IMG/VR virus record: IMGVR_UViG_3300043811_000165
Span: 1-59,868 of that record
DNA from: a virus
Strand: one strand, 5' to 3'
Length of the DNA stretch: 59,868 bases
The stretch's first letter is position 1. Every line of letters starts with the position of its first letter. Made by a program: the position numbers and the translations under genes. Below the pieces are notes generated by a model. That model made no database searches and had not been told where the DNA came from. It was given only the letters and a program-made list of their open reading frames with translations. Below, one piece after another: positions 15,303 through 23,594 of this stretch.

Positions 15303-15348
15303 AATTATCCACAGTGGATAAGTGTGTGGAAATAGATCGGGAGTACTG
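15303..15348 (-). promoter_or_regulatory. Leftward promoter with CAGTAC box (third member)
   Basis: The minus strand carries CAGTACTCCCG (15348-15338), 6 bases, -35 TTCCAC (15331-15326), a 17-base spacer and -10 ATAATT (15308-15303). Geometry equals that at 4.7 and 6.5 kb. The -10 overlaps a DnaA-box-like palindrome. Confidence 0.55.
15305..15321. promoter_or_regulatory. DnaA-box-like palindrome TTATCCACAGTGGATAA
   Basis: A perfect 8-bp inverted repeat around one base contains the consensus DnaA box TTATCCACA on the plus strand and a one-mismatch box on the minus strand. It overlaps the leftward promoter's -10. It could be an origin element or an operator. Confidence 0.5.
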
Positions 15349-15367
15349 AAAGAGAAGGAGAAATGCC

Positions 15368-15520
15368 TTATGGCGTTCTAGGTACTTCCGGTTCATCAGT
15401 TCGCTTCTCATAGCAGGTTTGGCAGATTCCGGGACGCACCTTCGCTTCTTTTGAGACTGGTTTTCGTTTGTCGCAGTCGCGGCAGATGAAGTGGTAGGTT
15501 TTATTTTTCTTTGGCCTCAT
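15368..15520 (-). CDS. 50-aa zinc-ribbon protein starting inside a repeat
   Basis: The gene starts at the ATG that is part of the repeat (CGATGAGGCC), giving the N-terminus MRPKKNKTYHF. FICRDCDKRK and ICQTCYEK form a Cys4 ribbon. Its start overlaps the end of the preceding gene by 20 bp. Function unknown. Confidence 0.55.
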   Translation of the reverse strand: MRPKKNKTYHFICRDCDKRKPVSKEAKVRPGICQTCYEKRTDEPEVPRTP

Positions 15521-16067
15521 CGGAGTTCTCGACTTCGCCGGGTTGTGGTGCGTTCGACATGGGCGATTCGGCGGCTTCGTCCGATTCTTCCATCCGGGTT
15601 TGGATATAGGTCAGACGCCGTTTTGCCTCATCCAATTGAACTTCGGTCAACGGCCGCATCATTGCCATGGCCGCGCCGAACGCGTAGTTTTCTTTCTCGC
15701 TCAATTGGTCCATCGCCGCAACCGCCTCCTCAAGACGCTGCACCTGAAGTTGCGCGGCCATCAGGTCTTCAACGCTCGGCTTGGGCGGTTTCCACGAAGA
15801 GCCATGTTCGCGCTGTTTGAGCATCTGGGCAAGGTGATATTCCACGCCTTCACAAAGAAAATCCCGTAACGCGCCGTGAAATTGTTCGAGTACGGTCCCG
15901 ACGTTTTCAAGCCCCATCCGGTCAATCGCCGTCTGGTGGATAAAGCAGGGCATGACGCGCCATGTCGATTCCGCGAGCCGTTCCCGTAATTTGATCGCTT
16001 CCCGGCAGTGCTTCTCTTGGGCGTCGAAGTCCGGAGACTGCGGATAAAATTCTGCTCCTTCGATCAT
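15501..16067 (-). CDS. Helical protein of unknown function
   Basis: ATG at 16067 follows AGGAGGGG of a type I inner end. The 188-aa protein is largely helical (DAQEKHCREAIKLRERLAES, QLQVQRLEEAVAAMDQLSEK, LDEAKRRLTYIQTRMEESDE) and ends near a degenerate repeat. It is the first gene of the 16-kb leftward operon, divergent from the RHH gene. Confidence 0.55.
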   Translation of the reverse strand: MIEGAEFYPQSPDFDAQEKHCREAIKLRERLAESTWRVMPCFIHQTAIDRMGLENVGTVLEQFHGALRDFLCEGVEYHLAQMLKQREHGSSWKPPKPSVEDLMAAQLQVQRLEEAVAAMDQLSEKENYAFGAAMAMMRPLTEVQLDEAKRRLTYIQTRMEESDEAAESPMSNAPQPGEVENSDEAKEK

Positions 16068-16154
16068 AAACCCCTCCTGGTCGAACGCTCGAAATCCGAC
16101 GTGAAACCACATGCCGGATGAGGCCAAAAAATAATTGTTTCGCTTTTCACACCA

Positions 16155-16177
16155 TCCATGGTATACAGGTATACAGA
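16155..16177. promoter_or_regulatory. Direct repeat GGTATACA in the divergent intergenic region
   Basis: Two tandem GGTATACA units lie between the divergent leftward helical gene and the rightward RHH gene. They include -10-like TATACA sequences and could be the operator of the RHH protein. Evidence is positional. Confidence 0.4.
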
Positions 16178-16256
16178 TTTAAGCAAGACGATATTTTGGC
16201 CTCATCGGGCTCTCGAGTCTTCGAAAGAGTTTTGGAGCGTTCGACCAGGAGAGGGA

Positions 16257-16439
16257 CTGAAGGAAAACCGATTGCCGGAACCGACCGTTCAAGCAACATT
16301 CAACATGCCTCCCGAGCTGTACGAACGCCTGAAGGCGCAAGCTGCAACCGAGGGCACGTCGATGCGCGAGATTATGGAAAACGCGTTGAAAAGTTATTTC
16401 GCTCAAGCTGAGAACGGGTCGCAGGAGCGCGGCGCATGA
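16257..16439 (+). CDS. Ribbon-helix-helix (Arc/CopG-like) DNA-binding protein
   Basis: The 60-residue core reads EPTVQATFNMPPELYERLKA then EGTSMREIMENALKSYF, the strand-helix-helix pattern of RHH regulators. The repeat's inner AGGAG is followed by CTG (16257) as a possible start. TTG at 16272 is an alternative. It overlaps the next gene by ATGA. It may autoregulate the divergent 16.1-kb promoters. Confidence 0.65.
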   Translation: MKENRLPEPTVQATFNMPPELYERLKAQAATEGTSMREIMENALKSYFAQAENGSQERGA

Positions 16440-16663
16440 TCCTGAACGTAGCGCAATACGCGATTTCCAATTCGCAAAAACGAAAGCCTTCGATTCCCAA
16501 GAAACAATATCCGTATCAGGGGCAAATGTTCAACATCGTGGAACTCTCGAACATCACCAGAATTCTTCCTGCGACGATAAAAGATCGCATGTATCGTCAG
16601 CGAATGACGATGGATCAGGCTCTAGAACTTGGAGTCAGAGGTCGCGGAGGCCGAAATGGTTGA
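16436..16663 (+). CDS. Small helix-turn-helix-like phage protein
   Basis: This 75-aa basic protein contains NIVELSNITRILPATIKDRM and MTMDQALELG. The spacing resembles the HTH segment in phage proteins that end in a 'work-region' motif. It is coupled to the RHH gene upstream and the glycosyltransferase-like gene downstream. Confidence 0.45.
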   Translation: MILNVAQYAISNSQKRKPSIPKKQYPYQGQMFNIVELSNITRILPATIKDRMYRQRMTMDQALELGVRGRGGRNG

Positions 16664-17813
16664 GCACGTTTTGCAACATCCGGATGTGCATCGGCCTTGG
16701 GCTTCGTGGTCCGAAGACCAAACCCTCCACGTCGCCGTCTGCTACTCAAATCCCTTCCGCTGGAGAACGCGCCGCGAACTCGCAAACGACTGCATCCGGC
16801 ACCTGGCAGGATCGGCCAACGTAAAACTCTATATCGGAGAACTGGCCTACGGCGCGCGGCCGTTCGAAGTGACGGAGGGTCAACCCTACCAACCGGAACC
16901 TGAGTACGATCCAGCCGATGGTTACCGACAGTATGAAGCCAAACGCCGCCGCAATCCGCGAACGCGCGGGATAACCAACATCCAACTGCGCACGACCTGT
17001 GAACTCTTCCACAAGGAAAACATCCTCAACCGGGTGATTCAGCAATTCCCGGCCAACTGGAAGTACGGTGCCTACGTGGATGCGGACTTCCACCTGACGC
17101 GCCACGACTGGGCGCTCGAAACTATTCATCAGCTGCAGCACTACGATTTCGTGCAGCCTTTCAGCACGTACACTGATCTCTCAGGAGAAACCTATGGAAC
17201 CGGACATCTCCCGCTCCGGCACAATGCCAGCTTCGCCTTCACCTACGTGCAAAACGGCTACCGTCTGTCTGCGGGTTTCAGCAATGGTGGATGGAGAACT
17301 CCGGCAGGAGCGGATCATTATTACGGGGCCATTGCTGGACCACGAGGAGTGGGGGCAACTGGCGGAATGTGGGCCTTCCGAAGAACAGCTTTCGATACGG
17401 TTGGTGGCCTGCTCGATAAGTGTATCTTGGGTCACGGTGACTGGTTCATGACCTTCGGTCTGGTGGGCGAAGAGGCCCCGGACATGCATATCGACGGCTA
17501 CACGGACGATTACCGGAAAGCGATTGTCGCCTGGCAGAACAATGCGGCGAAGCTCAAAAAGAACATCGGGTACGTGGACTGCCACGCGATCCACCACTTT
17601 CACGGCTCGAAAACGAAACGGGCATACTCCAGCCGGGATCAGATCTTAGTGCGAAACAAGTTTGCACCGACCACGGACCTGCGGCCGGATTACCAGGGAA
17701 TTTATCAGTTGACGGCGGATAAGCCGGCGCTGAGGGATGACATCAGGCGGTACTTTATTTCAAGGTCAGAGGACGATCCGAATTTGTATGGAAGCGAGGG
17801 GTCGTTGGTCTGA
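16656..17813 (+). CDS. GT-A-fold glycosyltransferase-like protein
   Basis: The 385-aa product has an N-terminal Rossmann-like strand (LHVAVCYSNPFRWRTRRELA) and AYVDADFHL around residue 135, a DxD metal-binding motif of nucleotide-sugar transferases. GATGGMWAFRRTAFDTVGG and HGDWFMTFGL are typical of family-2-like enzymes. It may modify host or virion surface glycans. The start at 16656 overlaps the upstream stop. Confidence 0.65.
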   Translation: MVEHVLQHPDVHRPWASWSEDQTLHVAVCYSNPFRWRTRRELANDCIRHLAGSANVKLYIGELAYGARPFEVTEGQPYQPEPEYDPADGYRQYEAKRRRNPRTRGITNIQLRTTCELFHKENILNRVIQQFPANWKYGAYVDADFHLTRHDWALETIHQLQHYDFVQPFSTYTDLSGETYGTGHLPLRHNASFAFTYVQNGYRLSAGFSNGGWRTPAGADHYYGAIAGPRGVGATGGMWAFRRTAFDTVGGLLDKCILGHGDWFMTFGLVGEEAPDMHIDGYTDDYRKAIVAWQNNAAKLKKNIGYVDCHAIHHFHGSKTKRAYSSRDQILVRNKFAPTTDLRPDYQGIYQLTADKPALRDDIRRYFISRSEDDPNLYGSEGSLV

Positions 17814-17880
17814 TGATCTGGCCTCAGTCAGCATCGGTCTTGCGTGTGGACGCTCTACCGTTCGAACAGGAGATGTGTTT

Positions 17881-18237
17881 GTGAAATACCGAAAGAAGCC
17901 GGTTGTGATCGAGGCTATTCCATGTAAAGCGGCGATTCAGCACGCTGGGTCAAATTGGAAAGTATTGCCGAAGTGGTTTCGCGATGCCTACGAAAAAGGT
18001 GGTATGGTCATCGCACATAACGCCATCATCATTCCCACGCTTGAAGGAAAACTGAGAGCCGATCCTGACGACATGATCATCTGCGGCGTGAAGGGTGAAT
18101 TGTATCCTTGCAAACCCGACATTTTTGCAGCAACCTATGAAACCATCGCAATTGAAAGCGAAGGTTTATCTCAAATGGTCGCTGTCGAGAACTCTGAAGC
18201 CGAACAAGTCGAAAAACAGAACGAGGCCAAACCATAA
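17881..18237 (+). CDS. MKYRKKPVVIEA-type phage protein
   Basis: GTG at 17881 follows the inner end of a type I repeat. The 118-aa product begins MKYRKKPVVIEAIPCK and has DDMIICGVKGELYPCKPDIF, a small conserved phage family of unknown function. The tail VAVENSEAEQVEKQNEAKP is encoded by a type II repeat. Confidence 0.7.
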   Translation: MKYRKKPVVIEAIPCKAAIQHAGSNWKVLPKWFRDAYEKGGMVIAHNAIIIPTLEGKLRADPDDMIICGVKGELYPCKPDIFAATYETIAIESEGLSQMVAVENSEAEQVEKQNEAKP

Positions 18238-18488
18238 TGCGAAACATTTCCACAGTAATCAACCAAATCCTACTCATCCTGGCAGGAGCAACCATTCAGC
18301 CAGCAGATCAGGACAACATCACTACGTTGCAAGCCGAACTGCGGATCATTCTGCGGCGCGCAGCTTACAACCCGCCGGAGGCCGGGAACGTGCTTTGGCT
18401 GTCTCTGGCAACCACTCTCTATCGGTATCTGCCTCCAGCTTCAGGCGGCGGTTATCCCGCGCAGATCTCGGCCATCGTCACGCAATGA
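18237..18488 (+). CDS. Small helical hypothetical protein
   Basis: This 83-aa protein (MRNISTVINQILLILAGATI...) has a mildly hydrophobic N-terminus and an LQAELRIILRRA helix. It starts at the overlap with the previous TAA and precedes a membrane protein. A lysis-related role is possible but unsupported. Confidence 0.5.
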   Translation: MRNISTVINQILLILAGATIQPADQDNITTLQAELRIILRRAAYNPPEAGNVLWLSLATTLYRYLPPASGGGYPAQISAIVTQ

Positions 18489-18751
18489 ACCGGGTCGTCA
18501 TTACTTTGTGGGTCGGAGCCGCAATCCTGATCGGTTGCGCAGTCGGGACATGTTTTCCCGCGGATCAGGAATACGCGCTGGCGCTCGCGAGCCCCGATAA
18601 ACCCACCGTGATGATTGGTATTGTTGCGGTGGGGCTGAACAAGGTGCAAGCCGAAGGCGCGGCAGTGCAGTTGAACAGAACGTTCGAGAAACAGTCAATA
18701 CCTGTGGTCGTGTGCGCACGGCCACGGATTGACATTGGAAATTACAAGTAG
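18485..18751 (+). CDS. Small protein with N-terminal TM or signal segment
   Basis: The 88-aa product starts MNRVVITLWVGAAILIGCAV, a hydrophobic leader with Cys residues, then a soluble region with TVMIGIVAVGLNKVQAEGAA. It overlaps the preceding gene by ATGA. Function unknown. Confidence 0.5.
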   Translation: MNRVVITLWVGAAILIGCAVGTCFPADQEYALALASPDKPTVMIGIVAVGLNKVQAEGAAVQLNRTFEKQSIPVVVCARPRIDIGNYK

Positions 18752-18821
18752 GACGATGGGTTGGCCTCATCGGGCTTGCGGCTTCGCGGGTACGGTGTAG
18801 CGTTCGACCAGGAGAGGGATT

Positions 18822-19136
18822 TTGCGATATCGAAGACGGCGGCGGATTGCCAAACTCACGGATGAACAGAAGATGCTCGAATACTATGCGGATCGCGCCG
18901 GTATCCGAGCCTCGGTAATAGTCATCGGCGTTGCAGAATCCTTCCGTAGACTTGATTCTTCGAAAGACCTGGAACTTCTGCAATCGATCGTTGATAACGA
19001 TCTCGAACCTGCAATAAAGTTGTCCGAACGCACTCAAGCCGATCTTGAAGCCTCGTTCAGCAAACGATCCAAACCTTCTCCTGGTCGAACGGTAAAGACC
19101 AAACGCGCAGCCAAAAAGCCGATTGAGGCCAAATAA
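18822..19136 (+). CDS. Cassette protein with basic N-terminus
   Basis: TTG at 18822 follows AGGAGAGGG of the inner repeat end. The 104-aa protein has a basic start (MRYRRRRRIAKLTDEQKM) and a helical middle. It ends SPGRTVKTKRAAKKPIEAK, the reversed repeat read in its second frame. Function unknown. Confidence 0.5.
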   Translation: MRYRRRRRIAKLTDEQKMLEYYADRAGIRASVIVIGVAESFRRLDSSKDLELLQSIVDNDLEPAIKLSERTQADLEASFSKRSKPSPGRTVKTKRAAKKPIEAK

Positions 19137-19673
19137 ATGAAACTACTCTACCAACTCACTCTGATTTCCACCATCATCACAACTCTTTTCACTTCCGGCT
19201 GTTCCACCGGAGGCCTACCGACTACTCTTGCCGTCATCTCCGACGCTTGTGAAGCGGCAACAATTGCAATTCCCCTTCTCGAAGCGTCGGGCGTTGTTCC
19301 TTCAGGGATAGGCAACATTGTGCTTGCCTACACTGGAGCCGTAAGCGATGCGGCCTCGAAGTCGTCCGCAGAGTTGCTCACGACGGACACGGCCGCAGAA
19401 AAGGCCACAAAGATCACGAGTTATTTCGCCTCGGTTGCGGTGCCGGCGCTCGGACCCACGGTTGGACCTGAAGTGCAGGCGCTGGTGAACGCGATCGCCT
19501 CCGCAGTGAATCTCTTCCTGACGCAATTCGACAGCCCGTCGGCTAAGAAGGTGCTCGCGAGTCCCGCAGCGGATCATCTGAAATTGTCGATGGGGGATCG
19601 TCACGCGTTGGGCGGTTTAGAAAAGAAGTTCGTGGCGACGTCGGCGAAGGCGAAGGGGTTGATTAAGCAGTAG
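19137..19673 (+). CDS. Putative lipoprotein
   Basis: The 178-aa product has a signal peptide with a lipobox (TLFTSGC, Cys at about 22). The Ala/Ser-rich helical body has several amphipathic stretches. It is probably anchored to a membrane. Function unknown; superinfection exclusion or a surface role would be guesses. Confidence 0.6.
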   Translation: MKLLYQLTLISTIITTLFTSGCSTGGLPTTLAVISDACEAATIAIPLLEASGVVPSGIGNIVLAYTGAVSDAASKSSAELLTTDTAAEKATKITSYFASVAVPALGPTVGPEVQALVNAIASAVNLFLTQFDSPSAKKVLASPAADHLKLSMGDRHALGGLEKKFVATSAKAKGLIKQ

Positions 19674-19722
19674 AATTTGTATGTCGGCCTCATCGAACAG
19701 AGGGTGGTGGTCTCGATTCGCT

Positions 19723-19740
19723 AAGAGCACTTTGTGCTCT
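19723..19740. other. Hairpin near the left transposon end
   Basis: AGAGCAC and GTGCTCT form a perfect 7-bp stem just inside the left inverted repeat. It may be part of the transposon end or an RNA structure. Confidence 0.4.
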
Positions 19741-19751
19741 AAAGCGTTGTT

Positions 19752-19781
19752 TTGGCAGTGCGCTCTGGTATGTGCTAGATT
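19752..19781 (+). promoter_or_regulatory. Promoter for the transposon passenger genes
   Basis: TTGGCA, an 18-base spacer and TAGATT end only six bases before the ATG at 19788, so the transcript is probably leaderless or nearly so. No clear ribosome-binding site precedes the ATG. Confidence 0.5.
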
Positions 19782-19787
19782 GTCGGC

Positions 19788-21020
19788 ATGGGGCGAACAA
19801 TCGCTAAATTCGTATTGGGGGGTCTCATTTTGCTGATCTCCCAACTCTCAAACATTTTTTCTTGGTTTCGGGCGCTGCAATATATCCAGCTGAACCTGCC
19901 CAAGACATTCCTGTTGATCTCAAGCCCGCTTCTTCAAGTCTCGCTGCTGTTAGTCGGCATTGCATTGTGTGGAACTGGGCTCTACGAAGTATGGGATTTA
20001 AAGCACAAATCCGGCGTAGAGGGCGAAGGAAAGACCAGCAGTGAACAACTTTCTATGCTGTTCGTAAAAATGTGGGAAGAACTTCCCATGCGAGAGGACT
20101 TAAAAGGACAGCATCTACTAGAAGTTAATTTTCGCAGCGACTACTCCAAGCCAATAGGGGTGGAGTTCATCAAATGGGAGGAGTCGGGAAGCAAGGTTAG
20201 CGTACTTCCGTTGACCTATTTTATGGAATTAAGGGGCATCAGGTACTCACAGGACAACTCACAAATCTCGGGATCGGGGCCTTCAAAGATGGTTGTTAAT
20301 CCGAGAGAGGCGGTCAAGGTAACCATGCGGGTATACCATACGGTGATTTCATGGCAGCATTTGGCTGACCGGGTTCCAGATCACCATCCTGTTGGAGTTC
20401 TCGTACTTCGCCTAGATGGTAAAGAGGTGGCGTTTGACATCACTTACAGAGACGTTAGAAAGCAGGAAGTAACGAGGCGTCAAAAACTCCCCATTCTTTC
20501 AACTAACAGTCGTTTAACACTGTCGCCAGCGTCTGGTATTCAATTGCTGCGATCCGACCGAGAATTGATCAGCGCCATCGGATTCACCGTTTCTAATTCG
20601 CATATTCAGAGACGAAATATCGTCGCCAACATCCGAGCAACTTTCACCTTTTCCCATTTTGAAGAGGAAACCTTCAAGGTAACCGGACTATTCGGGCCTG
20701 CCAGGATTGACGCATCAACACCATTTACGGCTGAACAAAGCGTCTCTTTATGCCAAGGCGATGTACGTCATCTCTTTCTCGCCGCGCACAGAGATGCGCT
20801 TCCTATGATGGCTGTTGACCGAACGAAATATTATACGCTCTCAGGATGGCCGTTCAATGAAGAGAATGAGAAGCACATCGATGAGGTTGAGTGGTCGGTT
20901 ACTATTCAGTTGAATACCGATTCTCCAGAAGATGATATTGAGCGTAAGTTGATACTACAAGTATCGCCGCCGCCGCGAACAGGACTATCGCTAAGTCCTA
21001 TGCAGCCATTGTCGAGCTAA
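19788..21020 (+). CDS. Membrane protein of unknown function (transposon passenger)
   Basis: The 410-aa protein has two N-terminal TM segments (about residues 8-25 and 38-62), then a long soluble, beta-rich domain. Codon use and style differ from the neighbouring viral genes. It is the first of two rightward passenger genes and may form a membrane complex with the second. No family is recognised. Confidence 0.6.
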   Translation: MGRTIAKFVLGGLILLISQLSNIFSWFRALQYIQLNLPKTFLLISSPLLQVSLLLVGIALCGTGLYEVWDLKHKSGVEGEGKTSSEQLSMLFVKMWEELPMREDLKGQHLLEVNFRSDYSKPIGVEFIKWEESGSKVSVLPLTYFMELRGIRYSQDNSQISGSGPSKMVVNPREAVKVTMRVYHTVISWQHLADRVPDHHPVGVLVLRLDGKEVAFDITYRDVRKQEVTRRQKLPILSTNSRLTLSPASGIQLLRSDRELISAIGFTVSNSHIQRRNIVANIRATFTFSHFEEETFKVTGLFGPARIDASTPFTAEQSVSLCQGDVRHLFLAAHRDALPMMAVDRTKYYTLSGWPFNEENEKHIDEVEWSVTIQLNTDSPEDDIERKLILQVSPPPRTGLSLSPMQPLSS

Positions 21021-21146
21021 CTCTTCCCAAGGAAACTATTTCTTGAATCGACCACACATGAGAACTCAGACCAGCAGCCATGGGAGCCCATTCATAGGCT
21101 CAGTAGTGTCTTTCAAATCTGCATTGCGATATTCGGGGGTGCGGCT

Positions 21147-22091
21147 GTGGATCGGGTAATTCAGGGCATTCTTGCCGTTTTCACATCTCCTAATCTGCCT
21201 TGGTGGGGGGACATGCTAATGGCGGGGGCTTGCTGTGGGGTGATCTTTTTGCTTGTGTCTTTTGGTAGTAAAAATGCGGTAAAGAGCCAAAGCGGGGATC
21301 ATCTGCAACTTCAGATTCATTCGGCGATCTGGGGGACCGACGCCAGCCATTCTCAGGTTGGCGGAACAATTGACGGGAAGCCACGAAACGCCCTTGCGTT
21401 TTTCGTTAATCAAGACGCCTTCCCGCTTCCCGATCCGGCGCACGGTGTTGACGAGAAGTACGTTGAAGTGAAGTATTCGTATACGGGAAGTGGTCCAAAA
21501 ACTATTCGGCGTAAGCAGGGTGAATGGATAGTGCTACCGGAAGATCCGGTGTTGCTGAAAAGGATCGAAGACAACTTCGCCCAGTACCTAGAGGACAACG
21601 AAGAACTGAGCAAGGGTAAAATCGCGAAGCGCGATGCAGTTACAGCATTAACCCGCACCGCTAAGTTGCTGATCGAATATAAGCCCTCGCAAATCGGAAA
21701 GACCGAGCATCTCATTTTCGTCAACGATGGTTCCGTGACGATTCAGGATATTGTCGTAGGGCCGCTTTTATGGGGGTGTGGCTTATTGAGGCGAGAGATC
21801 AGTCTGCACAACGTGGTTGGTCCATTGATGGCAGGCAAGCAAGTCGAATGTAAGACAGTGTTTTTGGAACGACAAGGGACCAATCAGATCATCTTGGAAC
21901 TACCAGACATGCTAAAGCAGATCAATCGACAGTTGGGCGTGGACGCTAAGGCGATCGTCCATGTTCAGTATAAAGACTCTAACCAGAATGAGTTCTCGAT
22001 AAACTTCTCGTTATCTATCGATCTGTATGATCGTGTGGTTTGGAATCCCGAACAGGTGCAGCTTGAGAGCGCCGCAAAGGGGATGCTTTGA
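21147..22091 (+). CDS. Membrane-anchored protein of unknown function (transposon passenger)
   Basis: The 314-aa product has an N-terminal TM segment (LMAGACCGVIFLLVSFG) and a soluble beta-rich domain, like its upstream neighbour. The first and last parts of the two proteins have a similar general layout. No family is recognised. Confidence 0.6.
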   Translation: MDRVIQGILAVFTSPNLPWWGDMLMAGACCGVIFLLVSFGSKNAVKSQSGDHLQLQIHSAIWGTDASHSQVGGTIDGKPRNALAFFVNQDAFPLPDPAHGVDEKYVEVKYSYTGSGPKTIRRKQGEWIVLPEDPVLLKRIEDNFAQYLEDNEELSKGKIAKRDAVTALTRTAKLLIEYKPSQIGKTEHLIFVNDGSVTIQDIVVGPLLWGCGLLRREISLHNVVGPLMAGKQVECKTVFLERQGTNQIILELPDMLKQINRQLGVDAKAIVHVQYKDSNQNEFSINFSLSIDLYDRVVWNPEQVQLESAAKGML

Positions 22092-22194
22092 GCACCTGCT
22101 TTAACATCTTCTCGAATCGCCGATATTCAAGCGGCTTCTTTGCCTTCGTTGGCTTTTTGCTTTCCTCGGCCTTGTCGTTTTTGGGTTCCGGCAT
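22015..22194 (-). CDS. Small basic chromosomal-type protein
   Basis: The 59-aa frame (MPEPKNDKAEESKKPTKAKK...) has RRFEKMLKQVLKAS, resembling small bacterial proteins with a conserved FxxALRKVL helix. It overlaps the end of the rightward 314-aa gene antiparallel by about 77 bp. Confidence 0.4.
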   Translation of the reverse strand: MPEPKNDKAEESKKPTKAKKPLEYRRFEKMLKQVLKASPLRRSQAAPVRDSKPHDHTDR

Positions 22195-22324
22195 CCGAGT
22201 CACCCCTTCACCCGCGCGTAGGTCAGATAACCGCCGTTTTCTGTCCGATGCTGAGTACGTTTGCCATAAAACAAGCATACCATACCGTTCTGGCATGTCA
22301 ATAGGTAAGCGCAACCAAATAAAG

Positions 22325-22576
22325 CTATTTTTCTGGTTTCTTTTTCCCCCATCTTTTTTCAGCCGCAAGCTTCCCCATTTGGCTACGTTGTTCGGCGGTC
22401 AAAAGTTCCATGCGGCGTTTGCCGCCTGTTTTGCCGCCTTTTCTGCCCATAGCGGCCATAACTTGAGAGACCAGGGAGCGGCTCACGGTTACCTCTTCGT
22501 ACTCGCCCACCGATTCAAGAACTACGCGGCGGGCATTTTGAACTTGATCCAAATGTTTAACAGTGCGTTTTGGCAT
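22325..22576 (-). CDS. Small Lys/Gly-rich bacterial-type protein
   Basis: This 83-aa protein ends with AMGRKGGKTGGKRR and LTAEQRSQMGKLAAEKRW, the GGKxxA...LTxEQR pattern of a widespread small bacterial family, often near regulators. It lies in the right part of the transposon-like element. Confidence 0.5.
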   Translation of the reverse strand: MPKRTVKHLDQVQNARRVVLESVGEYEEVTVSRSLVSQVMAAMGRKGGKTGGKRRMELLTAEQRSQMGKLAAEKRWGKKKPEK

Positions 22577-22669
22577 ACGCCTTTAGCGTTGCACGGTTCG
22601 CGCGGAGCGTCAAGGGGGCTTTTGTTGGCTTTATGATTCAAAGTGCTTGCAGTGAATTGAGACCACTAC

Positions 22670-22831
22670 CGAACAGAGAGACACGCGAACCTGAAAGCGT
22701 TCGACCAAGGGAAGAAACTGCGCCCCAGAGAATTGCACAACGCCCCACCCGCACTAGCTGGATTGCGAAATTGTTTCTCCTGGTCGGGCGCTCCGACTCA
22801 GAACGAAGCCACACAGCCGAAGGAGGCTAAA
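22670..22831. repeat. Type I pair with short spacer, disrupted by the transposon
   Basis: The right half of a forward copy (22670-22710) is followed by about 58 bases without an ORF of note and a reversed copy (22769-22831). The left half of the forward copy lies at 19683-19702. Before the insertion this was an almost empty cassette. Confidence 0.7.
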
Positions 22832-22835
22832 GAAA

Positions 22836-23594
22836 ATGCAAATCCATAAACTCGGAAAACGCGCACCCCGCATCGATCACCGAACACTGCACATGGCCCG
22901 CTACCGAATCCCTGGAGCCATTTCAGTACCACCGGAAGTCTCCTGGGTGACAAAAGTATCAGCTTGGCCGATGATGTTGAACGATTCACTGGGCGACTGC
23001 ACCTGCGCCGCGGCTGGTCACATGATCGAACAGTGGACAACCTACGCAGGTTCACCCTTCACGCCGCCCGACTCCGCGATTCTGACGGCCTACGAAGATC
23101 CATCTGTGGGCGACTACAACCCGAACGATGCGTCGACCGACAACGGCGCCGTGATGCTCGATGTATTGAACTACTGGAGGCAAACCGGCATCGGCGGACA
23201 CAAGATATTCGCGTTCATGAAAGTGAACCTGGCGAACATGGACGAAGTGCGGGAAGCCGTATACCTGTTCGGAAACGTCTACTGGGGCGTCCAGTTGCCA
23301 GCAAGCGCGCAAGGGGCAGACTCCTGGACCGTGCCTGACGGTGGTGTCGCATCGCCCAACGGATCGCCGGGGAGCTGGGGCGGGCACTGTGTGCCGATTG
23401 TTGCGATGTCGCCTGAGACGCTCACCTGTGTTACGTGGGGAGAGACGTTGAAGATGTCGCACGGGTTCTTTTCGGATTACGGAGATGAAGGATACGCCGT
23501 CTTGTCGCTCGACTGGATTGAGAAGAACGGGCTATCTCCAGGTCAGTTCAATCTGAAGCAATTGGAAGCTGACTTGAAGATTGTGACGGCTTGA
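22836..23594 (+). CDS. Papain-like cysteine peptidase-like protein
   Basis: The 252-aa product has NDSLGDCTCAAAGHMIEQW (candidate nucleophile Cys55) and SWGGHCVPIVAM (His184), followed by TCVTWGETLKM. This is the C1-like Cys-His layout seen in many metagenomic phage proteins. No signal peptide is visible. The substrate is unknown; structural-protein maturation or host modulation are possible. Confidence 0.65.
   Translation: MQIHKLGKRAPRIDHRTLHMARYRIPGAISVPPEVSWVTKVSAWPMMLNDSLGDCTCAAAGHMIEQWTTYAGSPFTPPDSAILTAYEDPSVGDYNPNDASTDNGAVMLDVLNYWRQTGIGGHKIFAFMKVNLANMDEVREAVYLFGNVYWGVQLPASAQGADSWTVPDGGVASPNGSPGSWGGHCVPIVAMSPETLTCVTWGETLKMSHGFFSDYGDEGYAVLSLDWIEKNGLSPGQFNLKQLEADLKIVTA

Larger units (their letters stand above)
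19703..22669 (+). mobile_element. 2.97-kb transposon-like insertion without recognisable transposase
   Basis: The segment is bounded by the 9-bp direct repeat CGAACAGAG (19694-19702 and 22670-22678). Its ends are imperfect inverted repeats of about 28 bp sharing GTGGTCTC, ATTC and AGCACTTTG. Removing it and one repeat restores a type I copy that aligns without gaps to the copy at 7605. It carries two rightward genes and two small leftward genes of chromosomal character, and none resembles a transposase. Confidence 0.8.
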
